Below, piece after piece: positions 32,220 to 41,111 of a DNA stretch of 64,000 bases; position 1 is the first letter of the stretch; every line of letters begins with the position of its first letter. The stretch covers positions 167,420 to 231,419 of the forward strand of contig CALWLS010000004.1 of assembly GCA_944381575.1 (NCBI GenBank), read 5' to 3'. Below the pieces are notes generated by a model. That model searched no databases, had not been told where the DNA came from, and worked only from the letters and a program-made list of their open reading frames with translations. Both the position numbers and the translations under genes were made by a program. Source of the stretch: an uncultured Lachnospiraceae bacterium (lineage in GTDB: Bacteria; Bacillota; Clostridia; Lachnospirales; Lachnospiraceae).

Positions 32220-32924
32220 ATGATTAATGAAAAGAAAGTAATAGAAACTGTAGCCGAAGTTTACAAAATCTGTCAGATAAAGAAATTTCCGATAGACTGT
32301 GTTGAGATTTTAAGGATATTAAACATCGAACTTGTTCCTTATGGCAGATTAAGTAAGGATAAACGAAATGCATGCATGAAGATATCTCCGGATGCTTTTT
32401 GTATGAATGAGACGATTTTTTATAACGATTTTAATATCTATACGAGGATCCGATTTTCCGTAATGCATGAACTTGGGCATATATTAATGAATCATGCTGC
32501 AAATGATCCTGACAAAGAACGAGAGGCAGATTTATTTGCGTCGTGGATGCTCTCTCCAAGAGTCGACTTGATTTTGTGTAAAAAACTTACAAATGCAGAA
32601 GTGGCTCGACGATATGATGTAAGCATTAAAGCTGCTGAAGTCACAATAGAGGATTATAAAAAATGGCAGAACAGATCCCGACTCCACATGTATACAGCTG
32701 AGCTTGAATTGCAAAAAGTTTTAGATATTCAAAAAAAGAAAAATCAAGCCGACCAAATAGAAAAAATGATCAACCGTCCTCGCCTTTATACTGATCATTT
32801 GCCGCCAGTAACCATAAAACTTCGTAAGGCTAAGAACAAAAGAGAAGCCGAAGAGCGTCAAAGGCTCATAAATACCCTCGAGGAAGTATACTATGCTAAA
32901 GGCCGGGAAATTATTGTTTTATGA
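32220..32924 (+). CDS. ImmA/IrrE-family metallopeptidase
   Basis: A 234-residue protein with the zinc site HELGHILMNHAANDPDKERE (HExxH plus the downstream Glu). A helix-turn-helix-like part (LTNAEVARRYDVSIKAAEVT) and a Lys/Arg-rich coiled end follow. In ICEBs1 such a protease cleaves the ImmR repressor. Here it follows the CI-like gene and most likely inactivates it on DNA damage. Confidence 0.9.
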   Translation: MINEKKVIETVAEVYKICQIKKFPIDCVEILRILNIELVPYGRLSKDKRNACMKISPDAFCMNETIFYNDFNIYTRIRFSVMHELGHILMNHAANDPDKEREADLFASWMLSPRVDLILCKKLTNAEVARRYDVSIKAAEVTIEDYKKWQNRSRLHMYTAELELQKVLDIQKKKNQADQIEKMINRPRLYTDHLPPVTIKLRKAKNKREAEERQRLINTLEEVYYAKGREIIVL

Positions 32925-32989
32925 CTTTGATATATCACTGGTCAGCGAAGGCGTTGAAAAAGTAAATAATTGAGGAGGATATAATAATT

Positions 32990-33559
32990 ATGAAAAGAAA
33001 GCATATCTTAACAACCTTATTATCAGTTGCTTTATCTATAACCATGTCAATAACCAGCCTTGCCGCCGGTTCATGGCAATTTGATTCAACCGGATGGTGG
33101 TGGCAAAGAACTGATGGTACATATCCGGCAAATACATGGGTTTGGATAGATGGTAACGGAGACGGTACTGCTGAATGCTATCACTTTAATTCATCAGGTT
33201 ATCTCGATATATCCACTAATATTGATGGAAGCGATGTTAATTCAGATGGAGCTTGGACAGTAAATGGTGTTGTGCAAACAAAGCCTCTTAATCTTAATAC
33301 CAACTCTGCAGGATATGGCAGTCAGTCAGGTTCCAGCGGTTCTTCCGCCGCAAATTCATCTAATCAGGCTTCAACTGCTCAGTCAGCTTCGTCCTCCAGC
33401 AGTACTCAGAGTGATCCGATTGGAGCTACTGTATATGTGTCCCGTACAGGTTCAAAATATCACAGTAATCCATCATGCAGCAATATGAAGTCTCCTATAA
33501 AAATGACCGTCGACGAGGCAATCGCTACCGGCAGAACTCCATGCTCTAAATGTTATTAA
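32990..33559 (+). CDS. Secreted accessory protein with Trp-rich repeat and Cys/His C-terminal module
   Basis: A 189-residue protein. Signal peptide: MKRKHILTTLLSVALS then cleavage near SLAAG. Residues 26-75 are a Trp/Gly-rich module like cell-wall or choline-binding repeats (SWQFDSTGWWWQRTDGTYPA). A Ser/Ala/Gln-rich linker (about 105-140) follows. The C-terminal 42 residues (TGSKYHSNPSCSNMKSPIKM to TPCSKCY) are shared with the next gene. It is expressed beside the repressor, so it is a likely lysogenic conversion factor. Ribosome site GGAGGAT. Confidence 0.8.
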   Translation: MKRKHILTTLLSVALSITMSITSLAAGSWQFDSTGWWWQRTDGTYPANTWVWIDGNGDGTAECYHFNSSGYLDISTNIDGSDVNSDGAWTVNGVVQTKPLNLNTNSAGYGSQSGSSGSSAANSSNQASTAQSASSSSSTQSDPIGATVYVSRTGSKYHSNPSCSNMKSPIKMTVDEAIATGRTPCSKCY

Positions 33560-33562
33560 ATT

Positions 33563-34714
33563 ATGAGAACGTTAAAAATCACAAGATTATTACTATACGC
33601 TTCAATGCTTGGTATAGGCTGCTCGTTCAATGTTGAAGCAGCTCCGGGTCAGGCGGTAAAAATACAACCTTCTATTCCTGAAGAAGCTCAGGATTATGGC
33701 CTGACTTTTTCTGTTCTCGATGTTGGTCAGGGTCTTTCCTTATTAGTTGAAAGTAATGGTGAGTATCTATTGTATGATGGCGGAGACAGGTATGCATCTT
33801 CATATGTTGTTTCTTATCTTAAAAATGAAGGTATTGACCAGCTGGATTATGTAGTTGCATCACATTATGACTCTGACCATATAAACGGGGTAATTGGAGC
33901 ACTTAATGCATTTCCTGTTGATACAATAATTGGGCCTGATTATATTCATGATTCGCAAACATATCAATCGTTTACTAACACTGTCGCTTCACTTGGCAAA
34001 GAAGTTGAACATCCTGTTGTTGGTACTACATATGAGCTTGGATCCGCAGATATAACAGTTCTTGCCCCTGCAGAAATAGTAGATGATTCCAATGACAATT
34101 CTGTTGCATTAAAAATTGAGAATGGTGAAAATTCTTTCATTGTAACTGGCGACGCAGAATACACAAGCGAAGCAAAAATGCTGGCATCCGGCATTGATAT
34201 CGATACTGATGTTCTTGTAATAGGGCATCACGGGTCTGCATCTTCAACATCATGGGATTTTATTGAAGCTACAACCCCTGAATATGCAATAATATCATGC
34301 GGTGAAGGCAATTCATACGGTCACCCTGATGCGGATACGATGGAAAAACTTGAAAGTATGGAAATATCTGTATTCCGTACTGACAAGCAAGGGAATATAA
34401 TTGCTACCTCTGATGGAACAGATATCACATGGAATGTTGAACCATGTAATGATTACTCCTCCGGCGACGGATCTTTAGGCACGCTTCCGGCCGGAGCGCT
34501 TTCTGCAGAATCTGTCAACACAGAATCATCTACTTCCGTTTTAACTTCTGCTAATAATACTCAACCTAAAGAGCAAATCGTATGGTTATCAGCTACTGGA
34601 TCCAAATACCATAGTAAACCTGACTGCGGTACCATGAATCCGGACACAGCTCGTCAAATATCCATAGACGATGCAATAAGCCAGGGATATGAACCTTGTG
34701 AGAAATGTTATTAA
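33563..34714 (+). CDS. Secreted ComEC-type metallo-beta-lactamase-fold hydrolase with the same C-terminal module
   Basis: A 383-residue protein with a signal peptide or lipoprotein-like start (LLLYASMLGIGCSFNVEAAP). The MBL fold follows: DVGQGLSLLVE, the metal motif VASHYDSDHINGV, TGDAEYTSEA and VIGHHGSASSTS. A Ser/Thr linker (about 295-340) leads to the C-terminal module TGSKYHSKPDCGTMNPDTAR to PCEKCY. Free-standing ComEC-like domains may be extracellular nucleases or phosphodiesterases. It begins three bases after the preceding stop, so the two form one unit. Confidence 0.85.
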   Translation: MRTLKITRLLLYASMLGIGCSFNVEAAPGQAVKIQPSIPEEAQDYGLTFSVLDVGQGLSLLVESNGEYLLYDGGDRYASSYVVSYLKNEGIDQLDYVVASHYDSDHINGVIGALNAFPVDTIIGPDYIHDSQTYQSFTNTVASLGKEVEHPVVGTTYELGSADITVLAPAEIVDDSNDNSVALKIENGENSFIVTGDAEYTSEAKMLASGIDIDTDVLVIGHHGSASSTSWDFIEATTPEYAIISCGEGNSYGHPDADTMEKLESMEISVFRTDKQGNIIATSDGTDITWNVEPCNDYSSGDGSLGTLPAGALSAESVNTESSTSVLTSANNTQPKEQIVWLSATGSKYHSKPDCGTMNPDTARQISIDDAISQGYEPCEKCY

Positions 34715-34807
34715 GAAGTTACTATTTTATGATCTTTCTGTGCTCGATACTGACTGGCTACTCAAATGAGCTGCTGAAGCTTAAGTTTTATAGATAAGGT
34801 CAAATAT

Positions 34808-35689
34808 ATGAACGATAAAATACAGCTTTTTGAAAACCAGAAGATCCGGACAGCATGGGATAATGAGACCGAGCAATGGTACTTTTCCATTGTTGATGTT
34901 GTGGCTGTCCTTACTGATCAAAAAACTCATCAATCTGCACGGAATTATTGGAAAGTGCTTAAAAAGAGACTGAAAGATGAAGGCAATGAAACGGTTACAA
35001 ATTGTAACCAGTTGAAACTCCTCGCTGCCGATGGCAAGCGAAGGCTTACTGATGTCGCCGACACTGAGCAGCTTCTCCGCATCATACAGTCTATCCCCTC
35101 TCCTAAGGCAGAGCCGTTTAAGATGTGGCTTGCTATGGTGGGCAGAGAGCGCATAGAGGAGACCATAGACCCTGAGCTTACAATTAACCGGGCATTAGAG
35201 ACTTATGCAAAAAAAGGATATGACGCAGACTGGATAAACCAGCGACTCCAGACCATAAGGGCTCGAAAAGAGCTCACAGATGCATGGAAGGATCACGGTG
35301 TAAAAGAAGGTATTGAATACGCTATCCTAACCAATGAAATCACAAGAGCGTGGTCTGGAATGAGTACGAGGGAATACAAAGATCTTAAAGGGCTTAAAAA
35401 GGAAAATCTGAGGGACAATATGAGCACACTTGAGCTTGCACTTAATATGCTTGCCGAAGCTACTACCACAGAGCTTACAAAGATACATAATCCGCAGGGC
35501 TTAGAACCTAACAAAGAAGTTGCAAGACGAGGCGGAAACATCGCTGGGGAAGCTCGAAAAAGCATAGAAACTGAGACCGGTAAGCCTGTTATAACTAATA
35601 AAAATGCGGTTCAGCTAAACAGTGCTGTAAACAAAATGATAGAAGCGTCAACCGACCTTTTAAACAGTTCTGACAAGGATAAAAACTGA
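34808..35689 (+). CDS. DinD/BRO-N family protein
   Basis: A 293-residue protein. The BRO-N domain covers residues 1-110 (WYFSIVDVVAVLTDQKTHQS, MWLAMVGRERIEETIDPELT), and the rest matches the C-terminal part of DinD-like proteins (AWKDHGVKEGIEYAILTNEI, RRGGNIAGEARKSIETETGK). DinD is DNA-damage-inducible in E. coli and inhibits RecA filaments. Here it sits in the lysogeny region and may act in induction or recombination control. Confidence 0.88.
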   Translation: MNDKIQLFENQKIRTAWDNETEQWYFSIVDVVAVLTDQKTHQSARNYWKVLKKRLKDEGNETVTNCNQLKLLAADGKRRLTDVADTEQLLRIIQSIPSPKAEPFKMWLAMVGRERIEETIDPELTINRALETYAKKGYDADWINQRLQTIRARKELTDAWKDHGVKEGIEYAILTNEITRAWSGMSTREYKDLKGLKKENLRDNMSTLELALNMLAEATTTELTKIHNPQGLEPNKEVARRGGNIAGEARKSIETETGKPVITNKNAVQLNSAVNKMIEASTDLLNSSDKDKN

Positions 35690-35697
35690 TTTGTTGA

Positions 35698-35731
35698 AAA
35701 AATCCCCGTGCGGCAAACACGGGGAAACGAT
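35698..35731 (-). terminator. Strong hairpin with T-run on the minus strand, after dinD
   Basis: CCCCGTG, loop TTTGCCG, CACGGGG, then ATTTTTTC on the minus strand. It would stop leftward transcription entering from attR. In the plus direction it has the stem but no T-run. Confidence 0.6.
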
Positions 35732-35862
35732 CACATCCGCCAGTATGGCAGTCTATGACCCTGAACAATCATATTCTACCATCCTGACGGCAGCCTTGCA
35801 AGATGCCGAGAAAACCTCGGCAGCTGGCTGTTATTTTTATACCCAAAACCAGGGAGGCATAT

Positions 35863-36855
35863 ATGAATATCCGGAAATTAGCAAGCGGGAATTATCAGAT
35901 CCGGGAGACCAGGAATGGTAAACAGTACTCCATCACAATAGACCATAAACCAAAAAAATATGAGGCCGCTCAACTGATAGAGGATGAGGTTGACCGCAAG
36001 AACCGACCGGAAATGATCACTGTGGGGGATGCCATGCAGCGTTACATAGATATAAAAGAAAATGTCATAGCCCCGTCCACTATTAGAGGCTATACGCACT
36101 ACATACAGCGCTATCCGGACAAATTTAAAGACAAGGATCTCTATGCGCTTTCTCTTGAGGACATACAGGCCCTCGTAAATCACTTTGCCTACATGTATTC
36201 AGGCAAATACGTCCATAACCTCTACGGCCTCCTAAGCGCCTCCCTGAGACTTTTCAGGCCTGAGCTGAATATCGATTCCATTACGCTGCCAAAGATCGTC
36301 AGAAGGCCAGCATACGTCCCCGTAGACGACGATGTAAAGAAACTCATGGCAGTTATTGAGGGAACAGAATATGAGATACCTATTGCCCTGGCAGCATTCG
36401 GTATGCGAAGGTCTGAGATCTGCGCACTTACCATAGATGATCTTCACGATGGCTATATAGTTGTCAACAAAACACTTGTGGAAAATAAAGAGGGGAAATG
36501 GATCCTTAACCGAACTAACAACAAATCCGAAGAACGAAAAGTATATATACCTAAAAGTCTGGAAAATAAGATCAGGGAGAAAGGATATATCTTTGAATAC
36601 ACTCCATCAAGCTTTACCCGTGGAATGAGAAAACTCCTTAAAGAAGCCGGTATGCCGCATTTCACGCCACATAAACTTAGGCATTACTACGCGTCAATAA
36701 GTCACGCTCTCGGCGTTCCGGATGTATACATAATGCAGACCGGGGGATGGAAAACAGATCATGTCATGAAGTCTGTATATAGACATGCGTTATCAGATAA
36801 AATTGAAGAAATGGATGCTCCTATACTGAATCATTTTGAATCTCTTACAAAATGA
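35863..36855 (+). CDS. int: Prophage integrase (tyrosine recombinase)
   Basis: I start at ATG 35863 (MNIRKLASGNYQIRETRNGK), after GGGAGGCATAT; 330 residues. An arm-binding N-terminus (1-50), a SAM-like core-binding domain (50-150) and the catalytic domain follow, with Arg183 (GMRRSEI), His270 and Arg273 (TPHKLRHYY), Trp296 in the His/Trp position and Tyr306 (VMKSVYRH). It abuts attR, as expected for the integrase. Confidence 0.93.
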   Translation: MNIRKLASGNYQIRETRNGKQYSITIDHKPKKYEAAQLIEDEVDRKNRPEMITVGDAMQRYIDIKENVIAPSTIRGYTHYIQRYPDKFKDKDLYALSLEDIQALVNHFAYMYSGKYVHNLYGLLSASLRLFRPELNIDSITLPKIVRRPAYVPVDDDVKKLMAVIEGTEYEIPIALAAFGMRRSEICALTIDDLHDGYIVVNKTLVENKEGKWILNRTNNKSEERKVYIPKSLENKIREKGYIFEYTPSSFTRGMRKLLKEAGMPHFTPHKLRHYYASISHALGVPDVYIMQTGGWKTDHVMKSVYRHALSDKIEEMDAPILNHFESLTK

Positions 36856-36865
36856 TTTTATTAAA

Positions 36866-36887
36866 AAATTTGGCATGAAATTTGGCA
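36866..36887 (+). repeat. Direct repeats next to attR, possible integrase arm sites
   Basis: AAATTTGGCA occurs at 36866-36875 and 36878-36887 with a 12-base period, between the integrase stop and the attachment core. This is a common layout for arm-type integrase sites. Confidence 0.5.
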
Positions 36888-36934
36888 CAGAATTTTCAAA
36901 ATCCTTATTTTAAGCCATTTTAAGGCGCTTTTTC

Positions 36935-36960
36935 GGAGGGTTCGAATCCCTCTACCCACC
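36935..36960 (+). other. attR: duplicated 3' end of a tRNA gene
   Basis: GGAGGG TTCGAAT CCCTC TACCCACC is a T-arm plus the 3' half of an acceptor stem. No 5' half precedes it, so it is the attachment core duplicate, not a complete tRNA. The intact tRNA gene should flank the left prophage end, outside the window. Prophage ends and chromosome begins here. Confidence 0.85.
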
Positions 36961-36968
36961 CTATGATC

Positions 36969-37017
36969 TAAGGGCTTTTATCCTTGTTTATCTGATGAGG
37001 GTAAAAGCCTTATTTAT
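36969..37017 (+). terminator. Terminator of the tRNA unit
   Basis: AAGGGCTTTTATCC ... GGGTAAAAGCCTTATTTAT forms a long stem on the plus strand just after the attachment core. Before integration it would have ended the tRNA transcript. The LysR gene ends within it from the other side. Confidence 0.65.
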
Positions 37018-37910
37018 ATTTTGCATACGGATAAGAATTGCAGTACTGCAAACGAAGGTTTGCTTTTAGTCACAATGCTTATGGACTGTTTTTCCTTCAG
37101 ATCAAAATATCTGATATCTTTATTCTTTAGTATCCTCTCATGATTATCCGTTATCGCGTAGCCTTCCCCTCTCAGCAGAGCCATTGCCACGGCATCCCAG
37201 CTTGATAAAAACTGCACTTTGGGAATGATACCGTATTTTGACAGGAGATCTTTATGAGCCAGCACTTTGCTTGGCACATATTCTTTTTTCAGGCAGTATA
37301 ATGTCTGATCTTTAAAATCAGCGACAGTTAAATCCTTTTTCTTACTCAGAGGATTATTGTCAGCAAACATAACACACTTATTTACTTTAATGAATTCCCT
37401 TATGTCTATGCCGCTGATAGCTTTGCTGGCCTTATAAAACTCAACTGTATCCGTAAAGATAAATATCAGATCGTAATAACCGTCTTTGAATCTATTTATC
37501 AGTGTTTCTGCCGGTACAGAGTCAAACTCAGGCTCAGCATCCATGCCTTCGCTGTTCTTTTTGAGCTCATCAATAATCCTATGTAAGTATGCAGACAGGT
37601 CAATGCCCTCACCTATACCGATCCTGAGCTTCCGGTTTGCTACATTCCTGTTTCTTTCGGCTCTCTCCATGAACTCTGCAAATTCGCTGCTCATTTTATT
37701 TAACAGATTATACAGCTCCAGCCCTTCGTCAGTTAATCTTGGGGCTTTCTGAGTCCTGTCAAATAAAGTCATGCACAGCTCCTCTTCAAATTTCAGTATG
37801 CGCCTGCTTAAAACAGGCTGGGTCACATACAGCTCAGCCGCCGCTTTTGAAAAATTCATGTGTTTTACTGTAACTAAAAAGCTCTCTATCTGAATACTGT
37901 TTATGTTCAT
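37014..37910 (-). CDS. LysR-family transcriptional regulator
   Basis: A 298-residue LTTR: HTH at residues 1-60 (VKHMNFSKAAAELYVTQPVL, RRILKFEEELCMTLFDRT) and a periplasmic-binding-like effector domain. It lies downstream of the dehydrogenase/dehydratase genes on the same strand and may control that pathway. Effector unknown. Confidence 0.9.
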   Translation of the reverse strand: MNINSIQIESFLVTVKHMNFSKAAAELYVTQPVLSRRILKFEEELCMTLFDRTQKAPRLTDEGLELYNLLNKMSSEFAEFMERAERNRNVANRKLRIGIGEGIDLSAYLHRIIDELKKNSEGMDAEPEFDSVPAETLINRFKDGYYDLIFIFTDTVEFYKASKAISGIDIREFIKVNKCVMFADNNPLSKKKDLTVADFKDQTLYCLKKEYVPSKVLAHKDLLSKYGIIPKVQFLSSWDAVAMALLRGEGYAITDNHERILKNKDIRYFDLKEKQSISIVTKSKPSFAVLQFLSVCKI

Positions 37911-38024
37911 ATATCGTTATCTGCTTCTAAAATTATTCTTATTTTTTAATTTTTGTCTTTATTCTACCTCAATTCCCGTTTTTTCTCATTATTTTCAGAT
38001 TTTAAACAGCCGATTGCCTTCATT

Positions 38025-38062
38025 AAAAAAGACAAAGCCGGACTCCTCACAGCTTTGTCTTT
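38025..38062 (-). terminator. Terminator after the 2-hydroxyacid dehydrogenase
   Basis: On the minus strand GACAAAGC ... GCTTTGTC TTTTTTAATG, between the dehydrogenase stop and the LysR start. The 235-base gap otherwise shows nothing clear. Confidence 0.75.
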
Positions 38063-38146
38063 AAGCGCACGATCTTTAAGTGCATGTCCACATATAAACT
38101 TTATAGAGAAATAATATTCTTATTACTTACACATCATATAATACAT

Positions 38147-39103
38147 TTACAGGTTCTTCTGAAGATTCGCAACAAGCTTTCCTTCTGTCCAGTCTTTCGT
38201 GTCATTATAAATACATTTAAACAGCCTTTCATTGTTCCCGCTTCCCGCAAAGCAGTTATGGGCGCTTACTATCAGCCTGTCTATGTCCCAGAACTCACTG
38301 TCATGGTCAAGGGGCTCGTTTTCCCATACGTCCACTGCGGCTCCCTTAAGCTTTCCTGATTTTAAGGTATCCAGCAGCGCCTGGTTGTCGACCACGGGAC
38401 CTCTGGTTATATTGATGAACACCGCGTCATCCTTCATAAGCTCAAAGCTCTTTTTATCAAAAAGATGATATGTATTATCAAATAATGGTATGCAGTTTAT
38501 GACGATATCCGCTTCAGGAAGCTCTTCATCCATGTGATCCATGGTCATGACCTCGTCAAAATAGCCGTTGGAATTATTCGGAAAGGCATCAAGGCCTATG
38601 ACCGTAGGTGAAAACGCCTTTATCCTTTCTGCAACATGCTGTCCTATGGATCCGGTACCTGTTATAAGGACTCTCTTACCGTATATCTCCTCAAGCTCCC
38701 AGTCACAGTGCCAGTAATGGGCGCGCTGCTGGTTCTTAAGCTTGTCAAACTTTTTGTAGATCTGAAGGATGGAGCCTATTACAAATTCCGATATAGGAAT
38801 GCTGTGTACTCCAGGGCAGTTTTTGAGCGTTATGCCGCGGTCCTTAAGCTCCTTAAGATCAAACTGGTCATATCCTGTGGAGGTAGTATGGATGTAATTA
38901 AGCTTAGGAAATCTGTTTATATCGTTATGCTTGAAAAAATTAAAGCATACGACTCCATCGATATCACTGAAATCCAGACTGTCATAATTATCCGTTTCTG
39001 GGCCGTCTAAAAAAAAGACGTCGACTATCTCTGAAAGCTGATCGAACATTTCATTTGTGAATTTCTGCTTATTCGCAAAAAGGAGCTTTTTTCTGTTTTC
39101 CAT
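38147..39103 (-). CDS. D-2-hydroxyacid dehydrogenase
   Basis: A 318-residue enzyme. The NAD-binding fold shows GTGSIGQHVAERIKAF. The catalytic Arg is in NITRGPVVDNQAL, the Glu in DVWENEPL and the His in SAHNCFAGSG. It would reduce a 2-oxoacid to a D-2-hydroxyacid or the reverse. It begins 15 bases after the dehydratase stop, so the two probably handle sugar acids together. Confidence 0.9.
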   Translation of the reverse strand: MENRKKLLFANKQKFTNEMFDQLSEIVDVFFLDGPETDNYDSLDFSDIDGVVCFNFFKHNDINRFPKLNYIHTTSTGYDQFDLKELKDRGITLKNCPGVHSIPISEFVIGSILQIYKKFDKLKNQQRAHYWHCDWELEEIYGKRVLITGTGSIGQHVAERIKAFSPTVIGLDAFPNNSNGYFDEVMTMDHMDEELPEADIVINCIPLFDNTYHLFDKKSFELMKDDAVFINITRGPVVDNQALLDTLKSGKLKGAAVDVWENEPLDHDSEFWDIDRLIVSAHNCFAGSGNNERLFKCIYNDTKDWTEGKLVANLQKNL

Positions 39104-39118
39104 ATCAGTTTATCTCCT

Positions 39119-40831
39119 TTATATATTTTTTGTGGTCAGTATGGCTCCGCTTCCGGCGCTGGAAGCTAACTTTCTGTATCTTTCCATATAGCCTCTGACC
39201 TCTTTCGGGGTATATGACCATTGCTTCCTGCGAAGTTCAAGCTCATCCGGGCTGACCAGCAGGTCGATCCGTTTCGCATCAATATCAATGCATATTTTGT
39301 CGCCGTCCTTTACCAGCGCCAGAGGTCCTCCCTCAGCCGCTTCCGGAGATATATGACCTACAAAGCATCCATTATTTGTTCCGGAAAAACGTCCGTCCGT
39401 GATTAACGAAACTGATTCGCCAAGTCCCTGGCCTATCATGAATTTCAGTACGTTACACATTTCACGCATTCCGGGTTCACCCTTCGGTCCTCCATAACGT
39501 ATAACGACAACGCTTCCGGGTTTGATCTTAAGCTCCGATACAGCCAGCGCGGCATCCTCCTCGCAGTCAAAGCATACTGCATTTCCCGTAAAGCGTCTCA
39601 TGCTTTCAGGTATCCCGGCGGGTTTGCACACGGCAGAATCCGGAGCTAAATTGCCATGCAGGATAGCCAAAGATCCTTTTAGGAACGGGTCTGACAAAGG
39701 ACGTATTATTTCACTGTCAGCCTCTTTATTCTGCCAGTAAATATGATTTTCTATATTTTCCTTAAGCGTACTTCCCGTACATGTCATAACATCAAGATTC
39801 AGTTCAGTTTTCAGATATTCCATAACACGCGGAACTCCGCCAGAGAAATAAAAATCCTCCATCAGATAATCTTCCGTTCCGGAAGGATAGATACGTGCTA
39901 TCTGCGGGATTTTTTCACTCATTTGGTCAAACTCGTTCATTATTTTTTCAGCTTCAATTCCAAGCTCATTGGCAAGAGCAGTCAAATGCAGGATCGCGTT
40001 TGTGCTTCCGCCTGTCGCCATTAAAAAGGCTACGGCATTCTGAAGGGATTCATAATTTAGAATATCCCGCGCACGGATATTCTGCCTTACCAGCTCAACA
40101 ACCCTTACTCCTGACGCCTTTGCGATCCGCAGTCTGTCTGCGTAGACTGCAGGCGTCGCGCCTCCGTCAGGAAGCTGCAGGCCTAATGCCTCGCTGATAC
40201 AGCTCATTGTATTTGCCGTTCCGTAGTATGAACATGAGCCTATGGTCGGCATTACGGTTTTTGTGACCCTCAACACATCATCTAAGGATATTTTTCCGGC
40301 CTGATACATTCCCCAGGCTTCGTAAGCAGCTGTATTTTCCGTTTTAGCCCTGCCATTAAAACCGGGTCCTCCCAGTGCCGGACCTCCCGTTACCATTATT
40401 GTCGGCAGATTACACCTGGCGGCAGCCATGAGCATACCGGGAACGATCTTGTCACAGGAGCCTAACAGGACTAATCCGTCAAACTCGTGTGCTCCGACCA
40501 TTAACTCAATACTGTCGCATATCACATCCCTTGTCGGAAGCACATATCCATTTTGTGAAACATCGCATACTCCTATCGTTCCGAATTCCACAGGAATGCC
40601 TCCGGCCTGGATGATGCCGTTTTTAACGGCGTCGGATACCTGTCTTAAATTCACATGTCCCGGACAAATATCACTGCAGGTATTTGCTATCGCGATCACC
40701 GGCTTGCCCGCTATATCGTCAACGCTCCAGCCAAGCAGTGTAAGCATCTGCCATTTACCGTTCAGCGCCTTTATTGCCCTGAGCATTTCCGAAGGCGGCA
40801 TATCCTTTGTCAAATATTTGTAATCTTCCAT
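39119..40831 (-). CDS. IlvD/Edd-family dehydratase
   Basis: A 570-residue Fe-S dehydratase. Cluster and active-site regions show [34 protein letters not shown] and [27 protein letters not shown] differs from the GSCSGMFTANSM of biosynthetic IlvD and is nearer to sugar-acid dehydratases. The partner dehydrogenase and LysR gene also favour a catabolic role. A branched-chain amino acid role cannot be excluded. Confidence 0.85.
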   Translation of the reverse strand: MEDYKYLTKDMPPSEMLRAIKALNGKWQMLTLLGWSVDDIAGKPVIAIANTCSDICPGHVNLRQVSDAVKNGIIQAGGIPVEFGTIGVCDVSQNGYVLPTRDVICDSIELMVGAHEFDGLVLLGSCDKIVPGMLMAAARCNLPTIMVTGGPALGGPGFNGRAKTENTAAYEAWGMYQAGKISLDDVLRVTKTVMPTIGSCSYYGTANTMSCISEALGLQLPDGGATPAVYADRLRIAKASGVRVVELVRQNIRARDILNYESLQNAVAFLMATGGSTNAILHLTALANELGIEAEKIMNEFDQMSEKIPQIARIYPSGTEDYLMEDFYFSGGVPRVMEYLKTELNLDVMTCTGSTLKENIENHIYWQNKEADSEIIRPLSDPFLKGSLAILHGNLAPDSAVCKPAGIPESMRRFTGNAVCFDCEEDAALAVSELKIKPGSVVVIRYGGPKGEPGMREMCNVLKFMIGQGLGESVSLITDGRFSGTNNGCFVGHISPEAAEGGPLALVKDGDKICIDIDAKRIDLLVSPDELELRRKQWSYTPKEVRGYMERYRKLASSAGSGAILTTKNI

Positions 40832-41046
40832 TTCAAGGCCTCCATGTGATAAAGATTGTAGTTTTGTAGACTGTATACCTTATGTCTGAATATTAATTCA
40901 CCTGTTTTGAATTGTCTAATGTCTAAATTACATGGAAACTATGCATTTTAAGTAAAAAATCACATGAATGGAAGTTCCTCATTTAATGTCTGTTTTGCTT
41001 TTAATTCCCATGGAGAAAATTCGTATTTTTATATTGGTAAGGATTT

Positions 41047-41055
41047 TGTTATAAT
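41047..41055 (+). promoter_or_regulatory. Extended -10 promoter of nadE
   Basis: TGTTATAAT, about 57 bases before the nadE ATG; -35 region weak. It lies in the 280-base gap between the dehydratase and nadE. Confidence 0.5.
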
Positions 41056-41111
41056 CATATGCAGAAATTAAATTGAATGACCTGTAATTAAGGACTTTGG
41101 AGACTTTGGAT

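Noticed and set aside
35802-35840. TGCCGAG ... CTCGGCA hairpin as a dinD terminator
   Set aside because: The following T-rich stretch is too far from the stem and leads into the integrase leader; role unclear.
36935-36960. Complete tRNA gene at attR
   Set aside because: Only the T-arm and 3' acceptor strand are present; the preceding bases do not fold as the rest of a tRNA.
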